A DNA stretch of 64,000 nt from Polaromonas sp. JS666 (lineage in GTDB: Bacteria; Pseudomonadota; Gammaproteobacteria; Burkholderiales; Burkholderiaceae_C). Shown piece after piece: positions 6,329 to 14,817 of this stretch; the first letter of the stretch is position 1, and each line of letters begins with the position of its first letter. Both the position numbers and the translations under genes were made by a program. The notes under the pieces were generated by a model. The model saw only the letters and a list, made by a program, of their open reading frames with translations, made no database searches and was not told the DNA's origin. The stretch lies in the NCBI RefSeq assembly GCF_900103405.1, contig NZ_FNHX01000002.1, forward strand, positions 376,496 to 440,495, given 5' to 3'.

Positions 6329-7321
6329 CTAGATCTTGAAGGCCTCCAGCGACTCGGGTGCGAACAGCTCCTCGGGCTTGAGCAGCCGTTTGGACAAACC
6401 CTGCTCGAAAGAGTAGCGCAAAAAGGTCTGCAAGGTGGCCTGGTTTTTCTCGAAGCCGTAAGGCCAGAAGTCCTCGCCCATCTCGCGCCTGACCTGCTCG
6501 ACATGCGAGGTCAGCCAGGGCAGCATGGCCTTGAGGGCCGCGGTTTCATAAAGGTCTTCATAGGTGCGGCGCTGCGACTCTTCAAGCGCCTTCATCATGG
6601 AGCGCGCCACCCAGCGATTCGCCTCGTAGACCTCGCGGCGTATCGCCACGGTGTGCATGATGGGGAAAATGCCTGTCTCTTTGAAGTAGTTGCGCTCGAC
6701 CTGTTCATAGTCCTCAAACAGGCGCAGCACCTTGCCGCCGCCCTTGAGGAAGCTCGAAGGCATGCGCGCGGTGTAGAGCGCGTCGATCTCGCCGTCGAGC
6801 AGCATCTGCGCGAGGGTCTGCTCCGGGCCTATGCGCTGAACCTTGATGTTGGGCGGCAGGTCGAGCTGGATTTTTTCGGAGCGGCCGGGTTCTTCCTCGC
6901 CGCCGGTGAAGTAAGTCACGCTGTCGACGGGCACGCCGTAGTGGTCGGACAGGATGCCGCGTATCCACACCGGTGCCGTCATCTGGTACTCGGGGTTGCC
7001 GACGCGCTTGCCTATCAGGTCTTTGGCTTCGCGAATGCCGGCATTGGCGTTCACATAAATGCAGGAGTGGCGGAAAAAGCGCGAGGGGAACACCGGGATC
7101 GCCACAAAGGGCCGCGGCTCCTTGAACAGGGATACCGTGTACGAGGAGAGCGACATTTCCGCGACATCGAACTCCCTGTGCCTCAGCATGCGAAAGAAGG
7201 TTTCCTCCACCGGCATGTTGAGGTAGTTCAGGTCTATGCCGTCGGGCTGCACGCTCCCGTCCATCAGGGCGCGGGTGCGGTCGTAGTTCCAGCAGCCGAA
7301 GCTCAGTTTCAGTTTTGACAT
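6329..7321 (-). CDS. ophC: 4,5-dihydroxyphthalate decarboxylase
   Basis: 330 aa, the usual size of the Pht5/OphC family, which has a periplasmic-binding-protein-like fold but acts in the cytoplasm. Family-like segments are LSFGCWNYDRTRALMDG at the start, DVAEMSLSSY near residue 57, FRHSCIYVNANAGI and EIDALYTARMPSSF. No signal peptide is present, which argues against a transport role. It converts 4,5-dihydroxyphthalate to protocatechuate. It lies downstream of the Bug protein and the dioxygenase on the same strand. The assignment to phthalate rather than another aromatic dicarboxylate rests on the neighbours. Confidence 0.82.
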   Translation of the reverse strand: MSKLKLSFGCWNYDRTRALMDGSVQPDGIDLNYLNMPVEETFFRMLRHREFDVAEMSLSSYTVSLFKEPRPFVAIPVFPSRFFRHSCIYVNANAGIREAKDLIGKRVGNPEYQMTAPVWIRGILSDHYGVPVDSVTYFTGGEEEPGRSEKIQLDLPPNIKVQRIGPEQTLAQMLLDGEIDALYTARMPSSFLKGGGKVLRLFEDYEQVERNYFKETGIFPIMHTVAIRREVYEANRWVARSMMKALEESQRRTYEDLYETAALKAMLPWLTSHVEQVRREMGEDFWPYGFEKNQATLQTFLRYSFEQGLSKRLLKPEELFAPESLEAFKI

Positions 7322-7358
7322 GTCGCGGTGTGTTCCTTGAGAGAGAGATTCCAGTGGG

Positions 7359-8339
7359 TCATTCAGGCTTGATGCCGGAAGCCGAGATGGCCTTGGCCAG
7401 GCGTTCGTTTTCGCCGAGGATGGCTTTGCCGTAGTCGGCCGGGCTGCTGCCTATGGGCTCTATGCCGGCGTTGTTGAGCGTGGCGATGACGTCCGGCATC
7501 CTGGCGATCTGCGCCATCTCGTGGCTGATGCGCTCGATGGCGCTGGCCGGTGTGCCGGTGGCGGCCAGCACGCCGACGATGGGCGCGAAGTCAAAGCCTG
7601 GAATGGTTTCGGCGATGGCCGGCACATTGGGCTCCTGGCTGGAGCGCTGCGCCGCGTTATTGGCCAGCAGCTTGACCTGCCCGCTCTTCACAAAGCCGGA
7701 CAGCGAAGGCAGCGCCGAGAACAGCACCTCGACCTGGCCGCCTATCAGCGCGGGCACGGACTGGCCGGTGCCCTTGAAGGGCACATGCGTGATCTGCAGG
7801 CCCAGCGCTGCCTTCATGGCCTCCATGGTCAGGTGGTGGGTGCTGCCTATGCCGGAGGAGCCGTAGTTCAGCGTGCCGGGCTTGGCCTTGGCCAGCGCGA
7901 TAAATTCCTGGAAGCTGTTGGCCGGCACCTTGGGATGCACCGCGAGGTACAGCGGCGCGCGCGCCGCAAGCGAGACCGGCATGAAGTCGCGCTTGTAGTC
8001 ATAGCCCAGGTTTTTGTAGATGGCGGGGTTGATGGAGAACATGGAGCCGTCGGTCACCAGAAAGGTGTAGCCGTCCTTTGGGGCCGTGGCCAGCGCCTGC
8101 GCGGCGACCACGCCGTTGGCGCCGGGCCGGTTGTCGACCACCACCGCCTGGCCCAGTTTGTCGCCCAGGCGCTGCGCATAGATACGCGCCACCGTGTCGG
8201 GCAGTCCGCCGGCCGCATAGGGCACAACAAACTTGATGGCGTGGTTGGGGTAGGCGCCCTGGGCCCCGGCAAGCTGGGGCAGCAGGCCGGCCAGCAGCAT
8301 CGCGCTGGCCAGCAAAAGGGAACGGCGTGGTGGTTTCAT
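7359..8339 (-). CDS. Bug-family (tripartite tricarboxylate transporter) solute-binding protein
   Basis: 326 aa. The N-terminal signal peptide (RRSLLLASAMLLAGLLPQLA) with cleavage near AGAQG puts it in the periplasm. The Bug hallmark is IKFVVPYAAGGLPDTVAR followed by VVVDNRPGANGVVAA. No TctA/TctB membrane genes are nearby, the common orphan Bug arrangement in this order. It sits between the oxygenase gene and the decarboxylase gene, so an aromatic dicarboxylate such as phthalate is a plausible ligand. Confidence 0.93.
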   Translation of the reverse strand: MKPPRRSLLLASAMLLAGLLPQLAGAQGAYPNHAIKFVVPYAAGGLPDTVARIYAQRLGDKLGQAVVVDNRPGANGVVAAQALATAPKDGYTFLVTDGSMFSINPAIYKNLGYDYKRDFMPVSLAARAPLYLAVHPKVPANSFQEFIALAKAKPGTLNYGSSGIGSTHHLTMEAMKAALGLQITHVPFKGTGQSVPALIGGQVEVLFSALPSLSGFVKSGQVKLLANNAAQRSSQEPNVPAIAETIPGFDFAPIVGVLAATGTPASAIERISHEMAQIARMPDVIATLNNAGIEPIGSSPADYGKAILGENERLAKAISASGIKPE

Positions 8340-8404
8340 GGGACTTGTCTCCTGATAATTTTTTGCTGACGTTGCGGGCGGAAAGCCAATGAGGAATAGC
8401 CGGC

Positions 8405-9712
8405 CTAGGTGGAGTAAGACGGCTCCAGCGCGGGCTCGCGGGTATCCCAGACATAAGCGGCCTGGTAGGCGCGCCAGTCGGTGGTCTTGGGCACGATAGC
8501 CTGGAAGGCAACCACGCTGGAGGGAATGCGCAAAGCGCCCGTGCCTATGGCAGCCCCGCCGGCCTGGAAGTTGCGCACGGCCTCGAGCATCTGCTTGCGG
8601 AATTCGACCACCGCCATGTCGCTGGCGCCCAGGCGCTCATGCGTGCGGTCGGCGATCGGCCCCATGGTGACCCACATCGCGATGTCCTGGTTGGGAAAGC
8701 CGGTGATGCCGGTGAAGTTGCCGGCCTTCATGGCTTCACGGTCTTGCCAGAAGTTGTTGGCGCGGTTGCGCAGCGGCGTATAGCTGGCGTCCAGGTCGGG
8801 GCCGATCTGCTGGCCCAGGAACTTGCGCCAGGTGTCGGTGTCGGGCGTCTGCTCAGGGTGGCCCCAGGCGATGAAATAAAAGGCCGTGTTGGTGTCGTCC
8901 ATGGGCACATTGATGTTGGCCACGTTGTAGAGGTTGTTGGGCGGGATCAGCGCGGTGGCCGGCGCGACGAACACGGTGGAGCGTATGTAGTCGTTGGCGG
9001 CCGCGTTCTTGATCGGGCGGCGGATTGCGGCATACCGGAAGCCGTAGCCGCCGCGCTCTACCTGCATGCGCGGCGCCTTGTCGGTGGAGGGGCGCAGCCA
9101 GTTGGTGTCGGTGGCTTCGGCGCCATCCACGCGCGCCGGCACCATGTCCGAGGAATGCAGGCTGGAGCTGTGCGCCGAGTCGATCGCGCCTTCGAGGATT
9201 TGCGCCCAGTTGCAGGGGATCAGCGCCTTGGCGATGGTGACCCTGGCATCGGCCGTGGGCGCCCAGGCCGGCGGCACGAACTCGGGCTGGGTTTCCTTGG
9301 GGCCCATATAGGCCCAGACAAAACCGCCCCACTCTTTCACCGGGTAGGCCAGGTGCTTGACCTTTTGCGCCATGCCGCTGGCGGCGGGCTCGGAGACCAT
9401 CTCCAGCACATTGCCCTCCACGTCCATCTTCCAGCCGTGGTAGAGGCAGCGCAGGCCGCAGTCCTCATTGCGGCCGAAGACCAGCGAGACGCGGCGGTGC
9501 GGGCAGTATTCGTCCATCACGCCGACGCGGCCCTTGGTGTCGCGGAACACTACCAGGTCCTCGCCGAAGACGCGCGCCTTGACGGGTGTGCCGTCGGGCT
9601 CGCTGACCTCTTCGATCAGGCAGACCGGCGTCCAGTGGCGGCGCATCAGCTGCCCCATGGGGGCCTGGCCCTCAACACGGCAGAGCAGTTCATTTTCCTC
9701 AGCGGTCAACAT
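8405..9712 (-). CDS. ophA2: Phthalate 4,5-dioxygenase, oxygenase subunit (Rieske)
   Basis: 435 aa. The Rieske cluster ligands are C70-P-H72 and C89-L-Y-H92. The mononuclear iron site follows the DxxHxxxxH pattern in EGAIDSAHSSSLHSSD near residue 185. It inserts O2 into phthalate at C4-C5 with electrons from the reductase encoded divergently at 9878. Size and motif match the phthalate 4,5-dioxygenase alpha-only class. The gene begins the minus-strand group (binding protein, decarboxylase, transporter follow). A related substrate such as isophthalate cannot be excluded. Confidence 0.85.
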   Translation of the reverse strand: MLTAEENELLCRVEGQAPMGQLMRRHWTPVCLIEEVSEPDGTPVKARVFGEDLVVFRDTKGRVGVMDEYCPHRRVSLVFGRNEDCGLRCLYHGWKMDVEGNVLEMVSEPAASGMAQKVKHLAYPVKEWGGFVWAYMGPKETQPEFVPPAWAPTADARVTIAKALIPCNWAQILEGAIDSAHSSSLHSSDMVPARVDGAEATDTNWLRPSTDKAPRMQVERGGYGFRYAAIRRPIKNAAANDYIRSTVFVAPATALIPPNNLYNVANINVPMDDTNTAFYFIAWGHPEQTPDTDTWRKFLGQQIGPDLDASYTPLRNRANNFWQDREAMKAGNFTGITGFPNQDIAMWVTMGPIADRTHERLGASDMAVVEFRKQMLEAVRNFQAGGAAIGTGALRIPSSVVAFQAIVPKTTDWRAYQAAYVWDTREPALEPSYST

Positions 9713-9816
9713 CGCGAATGTCCTTTTATCGGTTTATCGGTCATGGCCCCGCGGGCGGGAGCCCTCAATCAAAACAGGTTTAAAAACAACTTGCCAATCC
9801 GGGGCAAGGTGATTAT

Positions 9817-9832
9817 TCTTAGATGACTAAGA
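9817..9832. promoter_or_regulatory. Candidate MarR operator in divergent oph promoter
   Basis: A perfect palindrome TCTTAG-ATGA-CTAAGA sits in an AT-rich stretch between ophA2 and ophA1. It is about 45 bases before the ophA1 start and about 105 before ophA2. A MarR regulator closes the plus-strand operon, making it the natural ligand. Inferred only. Confidence 0.5.
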
Positions 9833-9877
9833 TTATCGCGATTTGGCGGTTTGTCAAGAAAATTTGTGGAGACAAAA

Positions 9878-10864
9878 ATGAGCGTTAACCCCAGGGCCGA
9901 TGGCGTGCCGGCCGCGGAGCCCGATTTCTTTCCGCTGGCGGTGGCGCGCAAGCAGGAGGTTGCGCAAGGGATTTATTGGTTCGAGCTGCGCCACCCCGAA
10001 GGTGCGCCCCTGCCCGCCTTCACGGCCGGCTCGCATCTCACGGTGCAAGTGCCCAGCGGCGTGCGCCGCAATTACTCCTTGTGCAGCGACCCGGCCGATA
10101 CCGGCGCCTGGCAGATCGCCGTGAAGCGCGACGGGCGCGGGCGCGGTGGCTCCATCAGCATGGCCGACGAGGTGCAGGCCGGGCAGCTGCTGTCCGTCAG
10201 TGCGCCGCGCAACAACTTCGAACTGGCCGCGCAGGCGAGCGACTTCATTTTTATCGCGGGCGGCATAGGCATCACGCCGATTCTTTCCATGATGCGGCAG
10301 CTCAAGCGCACAGGCGCCGCCGGCTTCAAGCTGTATTACTGCACGCGCGACGCCGCCGGCACCGCTTTCATCAACGAACTGCAATCCGAATTTCCGGGCC
10401 AGGTGCAGATCCACCACGACAACGGCGACATCAACGAAGCGCTGGACCTGTGGCCGGTGTTTGAAAAGCCTGGCCCTGCCCACGTCTACTGCTGCGGCCC
10501 CAGGGGCCTGATGGACAGCGTGGCCGACATGTCGGGCCACTGGCCTTCGGGCAAGGTGCATTTCGAGAGCTTCGGCGTCGACGCCACGGTGTTTGCGGAC
10601 AACACGCCCTTCCGTGTGCGCCTGGCCCAAAGCGGCAAGACGGTGGAGGTCAGCGCGGAGCAGACTCTCCTCGAAGCCCTGCGCAGCGCGGGTCTGCGCG
10701 TGGCCAGTTCCTGCGAAAGCGGCACCTGCGGCAGCTGCAAGACCGGCCTGCTGGCCGGCGAGGCCGAGCACCGCGACATGGTGCTGAGCGAGGAGGAAAA
10801 GGCCGGTCACATCATGGTCTGCGTCTCGCGTGCAAAATCGCCTGAACTGGTACTGGACTTATGA
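9878..10864 (+). CDS. ophA1: Phthalate dioxygenase reductase
   Basis: 328 aa from the ATG at 9878, which has GTGGAG eight bases upstream. A TTG start at 9851 is possible but lacks support. Domain order is that of the phthalate dioxygenase reductase class: FMN domain (RNYSLCSDP near 70), NADH domain (GGIGITPILSM near 130) and C-terminal plant-type ferredoxin with CESGTCGSCKTG and a last Cys in HIMVCVSRA. It passes electrons from NADH to the Rieske oxygenase. Its stop overlaps the ATG of the next gene by 4 bases. Confidence 0.92.
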   Translation: MSVNPRADGVPAAEPDFFPLAVARKQEVAQGIYWFELRHPEGAPLPAFTAGSHLTVQVPSGVRRNYSLCSDPADTGAWQIAVKRDGRGRGGSISMADEVQAGQLLSVSAPRNNFELAAQASDFIFIAGGIGITPILSMMRQLKRTGAAGFKLYYCTRDAAGTAFINELQSEFPGQVQIHHDNGDINEALDLWPVFEKPGPAHVYCCGPRGLMDSVADMSGHWPSGKVHFESFGVDATVFADNTPFRVRLAQSGKTVEVSAEQTLLEALRSAGLRVASSCESGTCGSCKTGLLAGEAEHRDMVLSEEEKAGHIMVCVSRAKSPELVLDL

Positions 10865-12060
10865 CGGAGCGCACACTGAAACTCGGCATCGTCGGCCTGG
10901 GCCGGGCCTTCACGCTGATGCTGCCCACCTTTGTGCATGACGGCCGCGTGAAGCTGGTGGGTGCGACCGACCCTATCGCCGCCGCGCGCGCGCAGTTTGA
11001 AAAAGACTTCGGCACGCCCAGCTACGCGTCCATGGAAGCCTTGTGCGCCAACCCGGCGGTGGAGGCGCTCTACATCGCCTCACCGCACCAGTTCCACGCC
11101 GAACACGTGCGCCTGGCTGCCTCCTTCGGCAAGCACGTGCTGGTGGAAAAACCCATGGCGCTCACGGTGGACGAATGCAGCGCCATGATTGAAGCGGCCC
11201 GTAGTGCGGGCGTGCACCTGATCGTGGGCCACAGCCACAGCTTCAACACCCCGATACGCCGCACGCGCGAACTGATTGACAGCGGCCGCTACGGCGCGGT
11301 GAAGATGATCCACGCGCTGAACTTCACCGATTTCCTGTACCGCCCGCGCCGCCCCGAGGAACTGGACACGGCGGCCGGCGGCGGCGTGATCCACAGCCAG
11401 GCCACCCACCAGATAGACATCGTGCGCCTGCTGGGCGGCGGCCTGGTGCGCAGCGTGCGCGCCCATACCGGCGCCTGGGACGCGAGCCGCCCCACCGAGG
11501 GCGCCTACAGCGCGCTGCTGGGCTTTGAAGGCGGCGCCTTTGCCTCGGCCACCTACAGCGGCTACGGCCACTACGACTCGGACGAGCTGCTGGGCAACAT
11601 CGGCGAGATGGGCCAGCTCAAAAACCCGGCCGACTACGGCGCAGCCCGCAAGCGCCTTCAGGGCGCGGCCACCTCCGCCGAAGAAAGCGCGCTCAAGGCG
11701 GCCCGCAACTACGGCGGCAGTCTGTACACGGCCGGCAGCGCCCTGCCCGCGGGCCTGCGGCACCAGCATTTCGGCCAGCTCATCGTGAGCTGCGAAAAGG
11801 CCGACCTGCGACCCGGGCCGTCGGAAATAAGCATTTATACCGACAGCGAAAAAACCGCGGAAACCCTGCCCACCCCGGCCGTCCCGCGCCAGGAGGTGGT
11901 TGACGAGCTGTATGCCGCCGTGGCCCATGACAAGCCTCCGGTGCACAGCGGCGAATGGGCCCGCGCCACCACCGCGGTCTGCCTGGCGCTGCTGGAATCC
12001 GCGCGCAGCGGCCGGGATTGCGCTCCCCCGCACCAAGTCGGTCACAATGCGGGGTCATGA
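10861..12060 (+). CDS. ophB: Gfo/Idh/MocA oxidoreductase, probable cis-4,5-dihydrodiol phthalate dehydrogenase
   Basis: 399 aa. The N-terminal Rossmann motif is GIVGLGRAFTLML and the family motif EKP occurs in VLVEKPMALTVDECSAMI near residue 100. The phthalate dihydrodiol dehydrogenases Pht4/OphB belong to this family, and the 4-bp overlap with the reductase gene and nearby decarboxylase support that role: oxidation of 4,5-dihydro-4,5-dihydroxyphthalate to 4,5-dihydroxyphthalate with NAD(P)+. It overlaps the MarR gene by 4 bases (ATGA), suggesting translational coupling. Confidence 0.82.
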   Translation: MTERTLKLGIVGLGRAFTLMLPTFVHDGRVKLVGATDPIAAARAQFEKDFGTPSYASMEALCANPAVEALYIASPHQFHAEHVRLAASFGKHVLVEKPMALTVDECSAMIEAARSAGVHLIVGHSHSFNTPIRRTRELIDSGRYGAVKMIHALNFTDFLYRPRRPEELDTAAGGGVIHSQATHQIDIVRLLGGGLVRSVRAHTGAWDASRPTEGAYSALLGFEGGAFASATYSGYGHYDSDELLGNIGEMGQLKNPADYGAARKRLQGAATSAEESALKAARNYGGSLYTAGSALPAGLRHQHFGQLIVSCEKADLRPGPSEISIYTDSEKTAETLPTPAVPRQEVVDELYAAVAHDKPPVHSGEWARATTAVCLALLESARSGRDCAPPHQVGHNAGS

Positions 12061-12638
12061 GCAACGACACCCAAAACATCATCCGCCACTGGCGTGAAGC
12101 CGTGCCCAATGACCGCCTCGCGCACCTGATCCGCGATGCCTCACGCGCCTTCCACCGCGCGCTGCAGGTGCGGTTGGCGCGGCACGGGGTACCCTTCGGC
12201 CACTGGACCTTTCTGCGCATCCTCTGGGAGTCCGACGGCCTGACACAAAAAGAGCTCAGCGAGCGCGCCGGCGTGATGGAGCCCACCACCTTCACCGCCA
12301 TGAAGGCCATGGAGGCGCTGGGCTACATAGAGCGCAAGCAGCTGCCCACCAACAAGAAGAATATGTATGTGTACCTCAGCGACAAGGGCCGCGCGCTCAA
12401 GCAGCTGCTGGTGCCCCTGGCCGAAGAGACCAACAACGTGAGCATCGAGGGCATAGAGCCGGAACACATCAAGATGACACGCACCGTGTTGCTGGCCATG
12501 ATCGAGAACCTGGCCCGGGACGAATTGCTGCAGGAAAAGGCCGCGCCCGCCAGGCGCAAGGCCGCCGCCAGAGGCGAGCCGCCGGAGAAAACCGAAAAGG
12601 TGAAAATTACCGAAAAAAAGATGCCCGGAAACCGATAA
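12057..12638 (+). CDS. MarR-family transcriptional regulator
   Basis: 193 aa. The ATG at 12057 overlaps the ophB stop. The winged HTH spans residues 30-110 (GHWTFLRILWESDGLTQKEL, then AGVMEPTTFTAMKAME, YIERKQLPTNKKN for the wing). A lysine/glutamate-rich tail of about 30 residues follows, unusual for MarR proteins. Position as the last gene of the reductase-dehydrogenase operon suggests it represses the oph genes until an aromatic ligand binds. A terminator follows at 12681. Confidence 0.9.
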   Translation: MSNDTQNIIRHWREAVPNDRLAHLIRDASRAFHRALQVRLARHGVPFGHWTFLRILWESDGLTQKELSERAGVMEPTTFTAMKAMEALGYIERKQLPTNKKNMYVYLSDKGRALKQLLVPLAEETNNVSIEGIEPEHIKMTRTVLLAMIENLARDELLQEKAAPARRKAAARGEPPEKTEKVKITEKKMPGNR

Positions 12639-12680
12639 GCCCGGGGGAAATCCGCGACATCCGCGAAATTCGGTAAAACC

Positions 12681-12714
12681 AAAGCCGCCGCCTGAACAGG
12701 CCGGCGGCTTTTTG
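12681..12714. terminator. Rho-independent terminator, oph plus-strand operon / CoA-transferase side
   Basis: AAGCCGCCG and CGGCGGCTT form a GC stem continued by CCTG...CAGG, followed by TTTTT. It sits between convergent units and may serve both directions. Confidence 0.85.
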
Positions 12715-12724
12715 CTTTACGGCG

Positions 12725-13360
12725 TCAGACCAGCGTAACGCCGGTCTTGGCCTGCAGCGCTTCGCGCGTCACGCCGGGCGCCAGCTCCACCACCTTGAGG
12801 CCTTGCGGCGTCACGTCCATCACGGCCAGGTCGGTGATGATGCGGTCCACCACGCCCACACCGGTGAGCGGCAGGGTGCACTTGGGCAGGATCTTGAGGT
12901 CCTCGGTGCCGTCCTTCTTTTTGGCGACGTGCTCCATGAGGACGATGACGCGCTTGACGCCCGCCACCAGGTCCATCGCACCGCCCATGCCCTTGACCAT
13001 CTTGCCCGGGATCATCCAGTTGGCCAGGTCGCCTTTTTCGCTGACCTGCATGGCGCCCAGGATGGACAGGTTGATCTTGCCGCCGCGAATCATCGCGAAG
13101 CTGTCATGGCTGCCGAAGATGGACGAGCCCTTGATGGTGGTGACGGTCTGCTTGCCCGCGTTGATCAGGTCGGCGTCGACCTGGTCTTCGGTCGGGAAAG
13201 GGCCTATGCCCAGCATGCCGTTTTCCGACTGCAGCCAGACTTCCTTGTCGCCGGTGAAATTGGCCACCAGGGTCGGGATGCCGATGCCGAGGTTCACGTA
13301 AAAACCGTCTTCGAGTTCCTGGGCGGCGCGCGCCGCCATCTGGTCTTGGGTCCAGGGCAT
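12725..13360 (-). CDS. 3-oxoacid (3-oxoadipate/succinyl-CoA) CoA-transferase subunit B
   Basis: 211 aa from the ATG at 13358-13360, preceded by AGGAG at 7 bases. The active-site Glu is in [12 protein letters not shown] near residue 50, and the start region has [16 protein letters not shown]. Family members transfer CoA between succinyl-CoA and acetoacetate (ScoB) or 3-oxoadipate (PcaJ). The nearby phthalate-to-protocatechuate genes favour the beta-ketoadipate role, but the sequence alone does not settle it. It is cotranscribed with subunit A. Confidence 0.9.
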   Translation of the reverse strand: MPWTQDQMAARAAQELEDGFYVNLGIGIPTLVANFTGDKEVWLQSENGMLGIGPFPTEDQVDADLINAGKQTVTTIKGSSIFGSHDSFAMIRGGKINLSILGAMQVSEKGDLANWMIPGKMVKGMGGAMDLVAGVKRVIVLMEHVAKKKDGTEDLKILPKCTLPLTGVGVVDRIITDLAVMDVTPQGLKVVELAPGVTREALQAKTGVTLV

Positions 13361-13362
13361 GG

Positions 13363-14070
13363 TCAAACTCCTGCTTTCTCGGTGATGGTCCGTTTCTCAA
13401 TGCGTTTTTCAGGATTCGCGTTGAGCACGATGCGGTGCACATAAATGCCCGGCAGGTGGATGTCGTCGGGCGCCAGTTCGCCGACTTCGACGACCTTCTC
13501 CACCTCGACAATACAAATTTTGCCGGCCATCGCGGCGGCCGGGTTGAAGTTGCGCGCCGTGAGGTTAAAGCGCAGGTTGCCGGACTTGTCGGCCACATGC
13601 GCCTTGACCAGGGCCACGTCGGGCACCAGCGAGCGCTCCATCACATAGGTTTCGCCGTCGAATTCGCGCAATTCCTTGCCCTCGGCGACCTGCGTGCCCA
13701 CGCCGGTCTTGGTGAAAAAAGCCGGGATGCCAGCGCCGCCGGCGCGCAGCTTTTCGGCCAGCGTGCCCTGGGGCGTGAACTCCAGCTCCAGTTCGCCGGC
13801 CAGGTATTGGCGCTCGAACTCCTTGTTCTCGCCGACGTAGCTGGAAATCATTTTTTTGATCTGCCGGGTTTCCAGCAGCTTGCCCAGGCCGAAGCCGTCG
13901 ACGCCCGCGTTGTTGGAGATCACCGTCAGGTTTTTGACCTGGCTGTCGCGCAGCGCGTCAATCAGCGCCTCGGGAATGCCGCACAGGCCGAAGCCGCCCA
14001 CGGCCAATAACTGGCCATCCTTGACCACGCCCTTGAGGGCCTCCGCGGCGGAGGGAAAAAGTTTCTTCAC
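13363..14070 (-). CDS. 3-oxoacid (3-oxoadipate/succinyl-CoA) CoA-transferase subunit A
   Basis: 235 aa, starting with GTG at 14070 behind GGAG. It carries the CoA-binding loop [16 protein letters not shown] near residue 25, the [15 protein letters not shown] segment, and the [11 protein letters not shown] segment typical of the alpha subunit. It forms the hetero-oligomer with the product of the next gene, which starts 3 bases before its stop. The promoter region is shared with the divergent PAS-LuxR gene. Confidence 0.9.
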   Translation of the reverse strand: MKKLFPSAAEALKGVVKDGQLLAVGGFGLCGIPEALIDALRDSQVKNLTVISNNAGVDGFGLGKLLETRQIKKMISSYVGENKEFERQYLAGELELEFTPQGTLAEKLRAGGAGIPAFFTKTGVGTQVAEGKELREFDGETYVMERSLVPDVALVKAHVADKSGNLRFNLTARNFNPAAAMAGKICIVEVEKVVEVGELAPDDIHLPGIYVHRIVLNANPEKRIEKRTITEKAGV

Positions 14071-14107
14071 AAATCATCTCCTTGTGTTCCAGGCAATCCA
14101 TTACGAT

Positions 14108-14129
14108 ACTACTTATCAAGTTACGTAGT
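14108..14129. promoter_or_regulatory. Candidate operator in the CoA-transferase / PAS-LuxR divergent region
   Basis: ACTAC and GTAGT form an interrupted palindrome around an AT-rich centre containing TTACGTAG. It is the only clear dyad in this 79-bp divergent region, so the PAS-LuxR protein is a candidate ligand. Confidence 0.35.
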
Positions 14130-14149
14130 TTTCCCTAAAGGTTTGTACT

Positions 14150-14707
14150 GTGGAAGTGGATTACCAGCTCGCATTCGACCTGGCGCCGGTGGGACTGGTG
14201 CTGTCCCGCAACCGCTCGATTGTGGACTGCAACCAGCATTTATGCGAGATGTTCGGCGCCACGCGTGAGCAACTCGCGGGCCAGTCTTTCCTGATCCTCT
14301 ACCCCAGCGCGGACGAGTACGAGCGCATAGGCGCGCGCATGATTCCCATCCTGAATGCCAAGGGCCTGTACTCCGACGACCGCATCATGAAGCGCGTGGA
14401 CGGCCGCAACAAGGGCGAGACCTTCTGGTGCCACGTCACCGGCCGTGCCCTCAACCGCAGCGCGCCGCACGAGGCCGGCATCTGGACCTTTGAAGACCTC
14501 AGCTCGCGCCGCCCCGTCACGGCCGAACTCACCGCACGCGAACGCGAAGTGGCCGCCCACCTGATGGACGGTTTGACCTCCAAGGAAATCGGCCGCGCGC
14601 TGGTCATCAGCCACCGCACCGTCGAGATTTACCGCGCCCGCCTGATGCGCAAGTACAAGGCCTCGACCACGGCCGACCTGGTGCACAAGCTGATGGCCGG
14701 CTCCTGA
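14150..14707 (+). CDS. PAS domain LuxR-type transcriptional regulator
   Basis: 185 aa with a GTG start. An N-terminal PAS domain (residues 5-110: LAPVGLVLSRNRSIVDCNQH, ATREQLAGQSFLILYPS, WTFEDLSSRRP) is followed by a LuxR/FixJ HTH (LTAREREVAAHLMDGLTSKE and VISHRTVEIYRARLMRKY). No receiver domain is present, so it probably senses a small molecule or redox signal directly. Divergence from the CoA-transferase genes suggests it controls them. Confidence 0.9.
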   Translation: MEVDYQLAFDLAPVGLVLSRNRSIVDCNQHLCEMFGATREQLAGQSFLILYPSADEYERIGARMIPILNAKGLYSDDRIMKRVDGRNKGETFWCHVTGRALNRSAPHEAGIWTFEDLSSRRPVTAELTAREREVAAHLMDGLTSKEIGRALVISHRTVEIYRARLMRKYKASTTADLVHKLMAGS

Positions 14708-14812
14708 TTCCATCTCCAAATCAAACGTGCACTTTGTCGGTCCGCCTTGCCGTGCTGTAGCACTGTCTGCGGCGGGCCTTCGCGTTCACGCTTGATTTGG
14801 AAATGGAATGAG
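14708..14812. repeat. Long hairpin enclosing a dispersed GC-rich repeat
   Basis: ATTCCAT..CCAAATCAA at 14708-14723 pairs with TTGATTTGGAAATGGAAT at 14791-14808, an imperfect stem of about 20 bp. The loop contains CCTTGCCGTGCTG and CACTGTCTGCGGCGG, a block repeated at 26104-26135. It separates convergent genes and may act as a terminator. Confidence 0.7.
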
Positions 14813-14817
14813 CCAGC

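Noticed and set aside
5392..6339. Plus-strand open frame of 315 codons, rich in His, Gln and Arg, opposite the EamA gene
   Set aside because: The composition is typical of an antisense shadow in GC-rich DNA, and the EamA reading has ten membrane segments and a clear family match.
6329..7321. Periplasmic transport protein instead of decarboxylase
   Set aside because: The fold resembles binding proteins, but no signal peptide is present and the dioxygenase neighbours fit the decarboxylase family.
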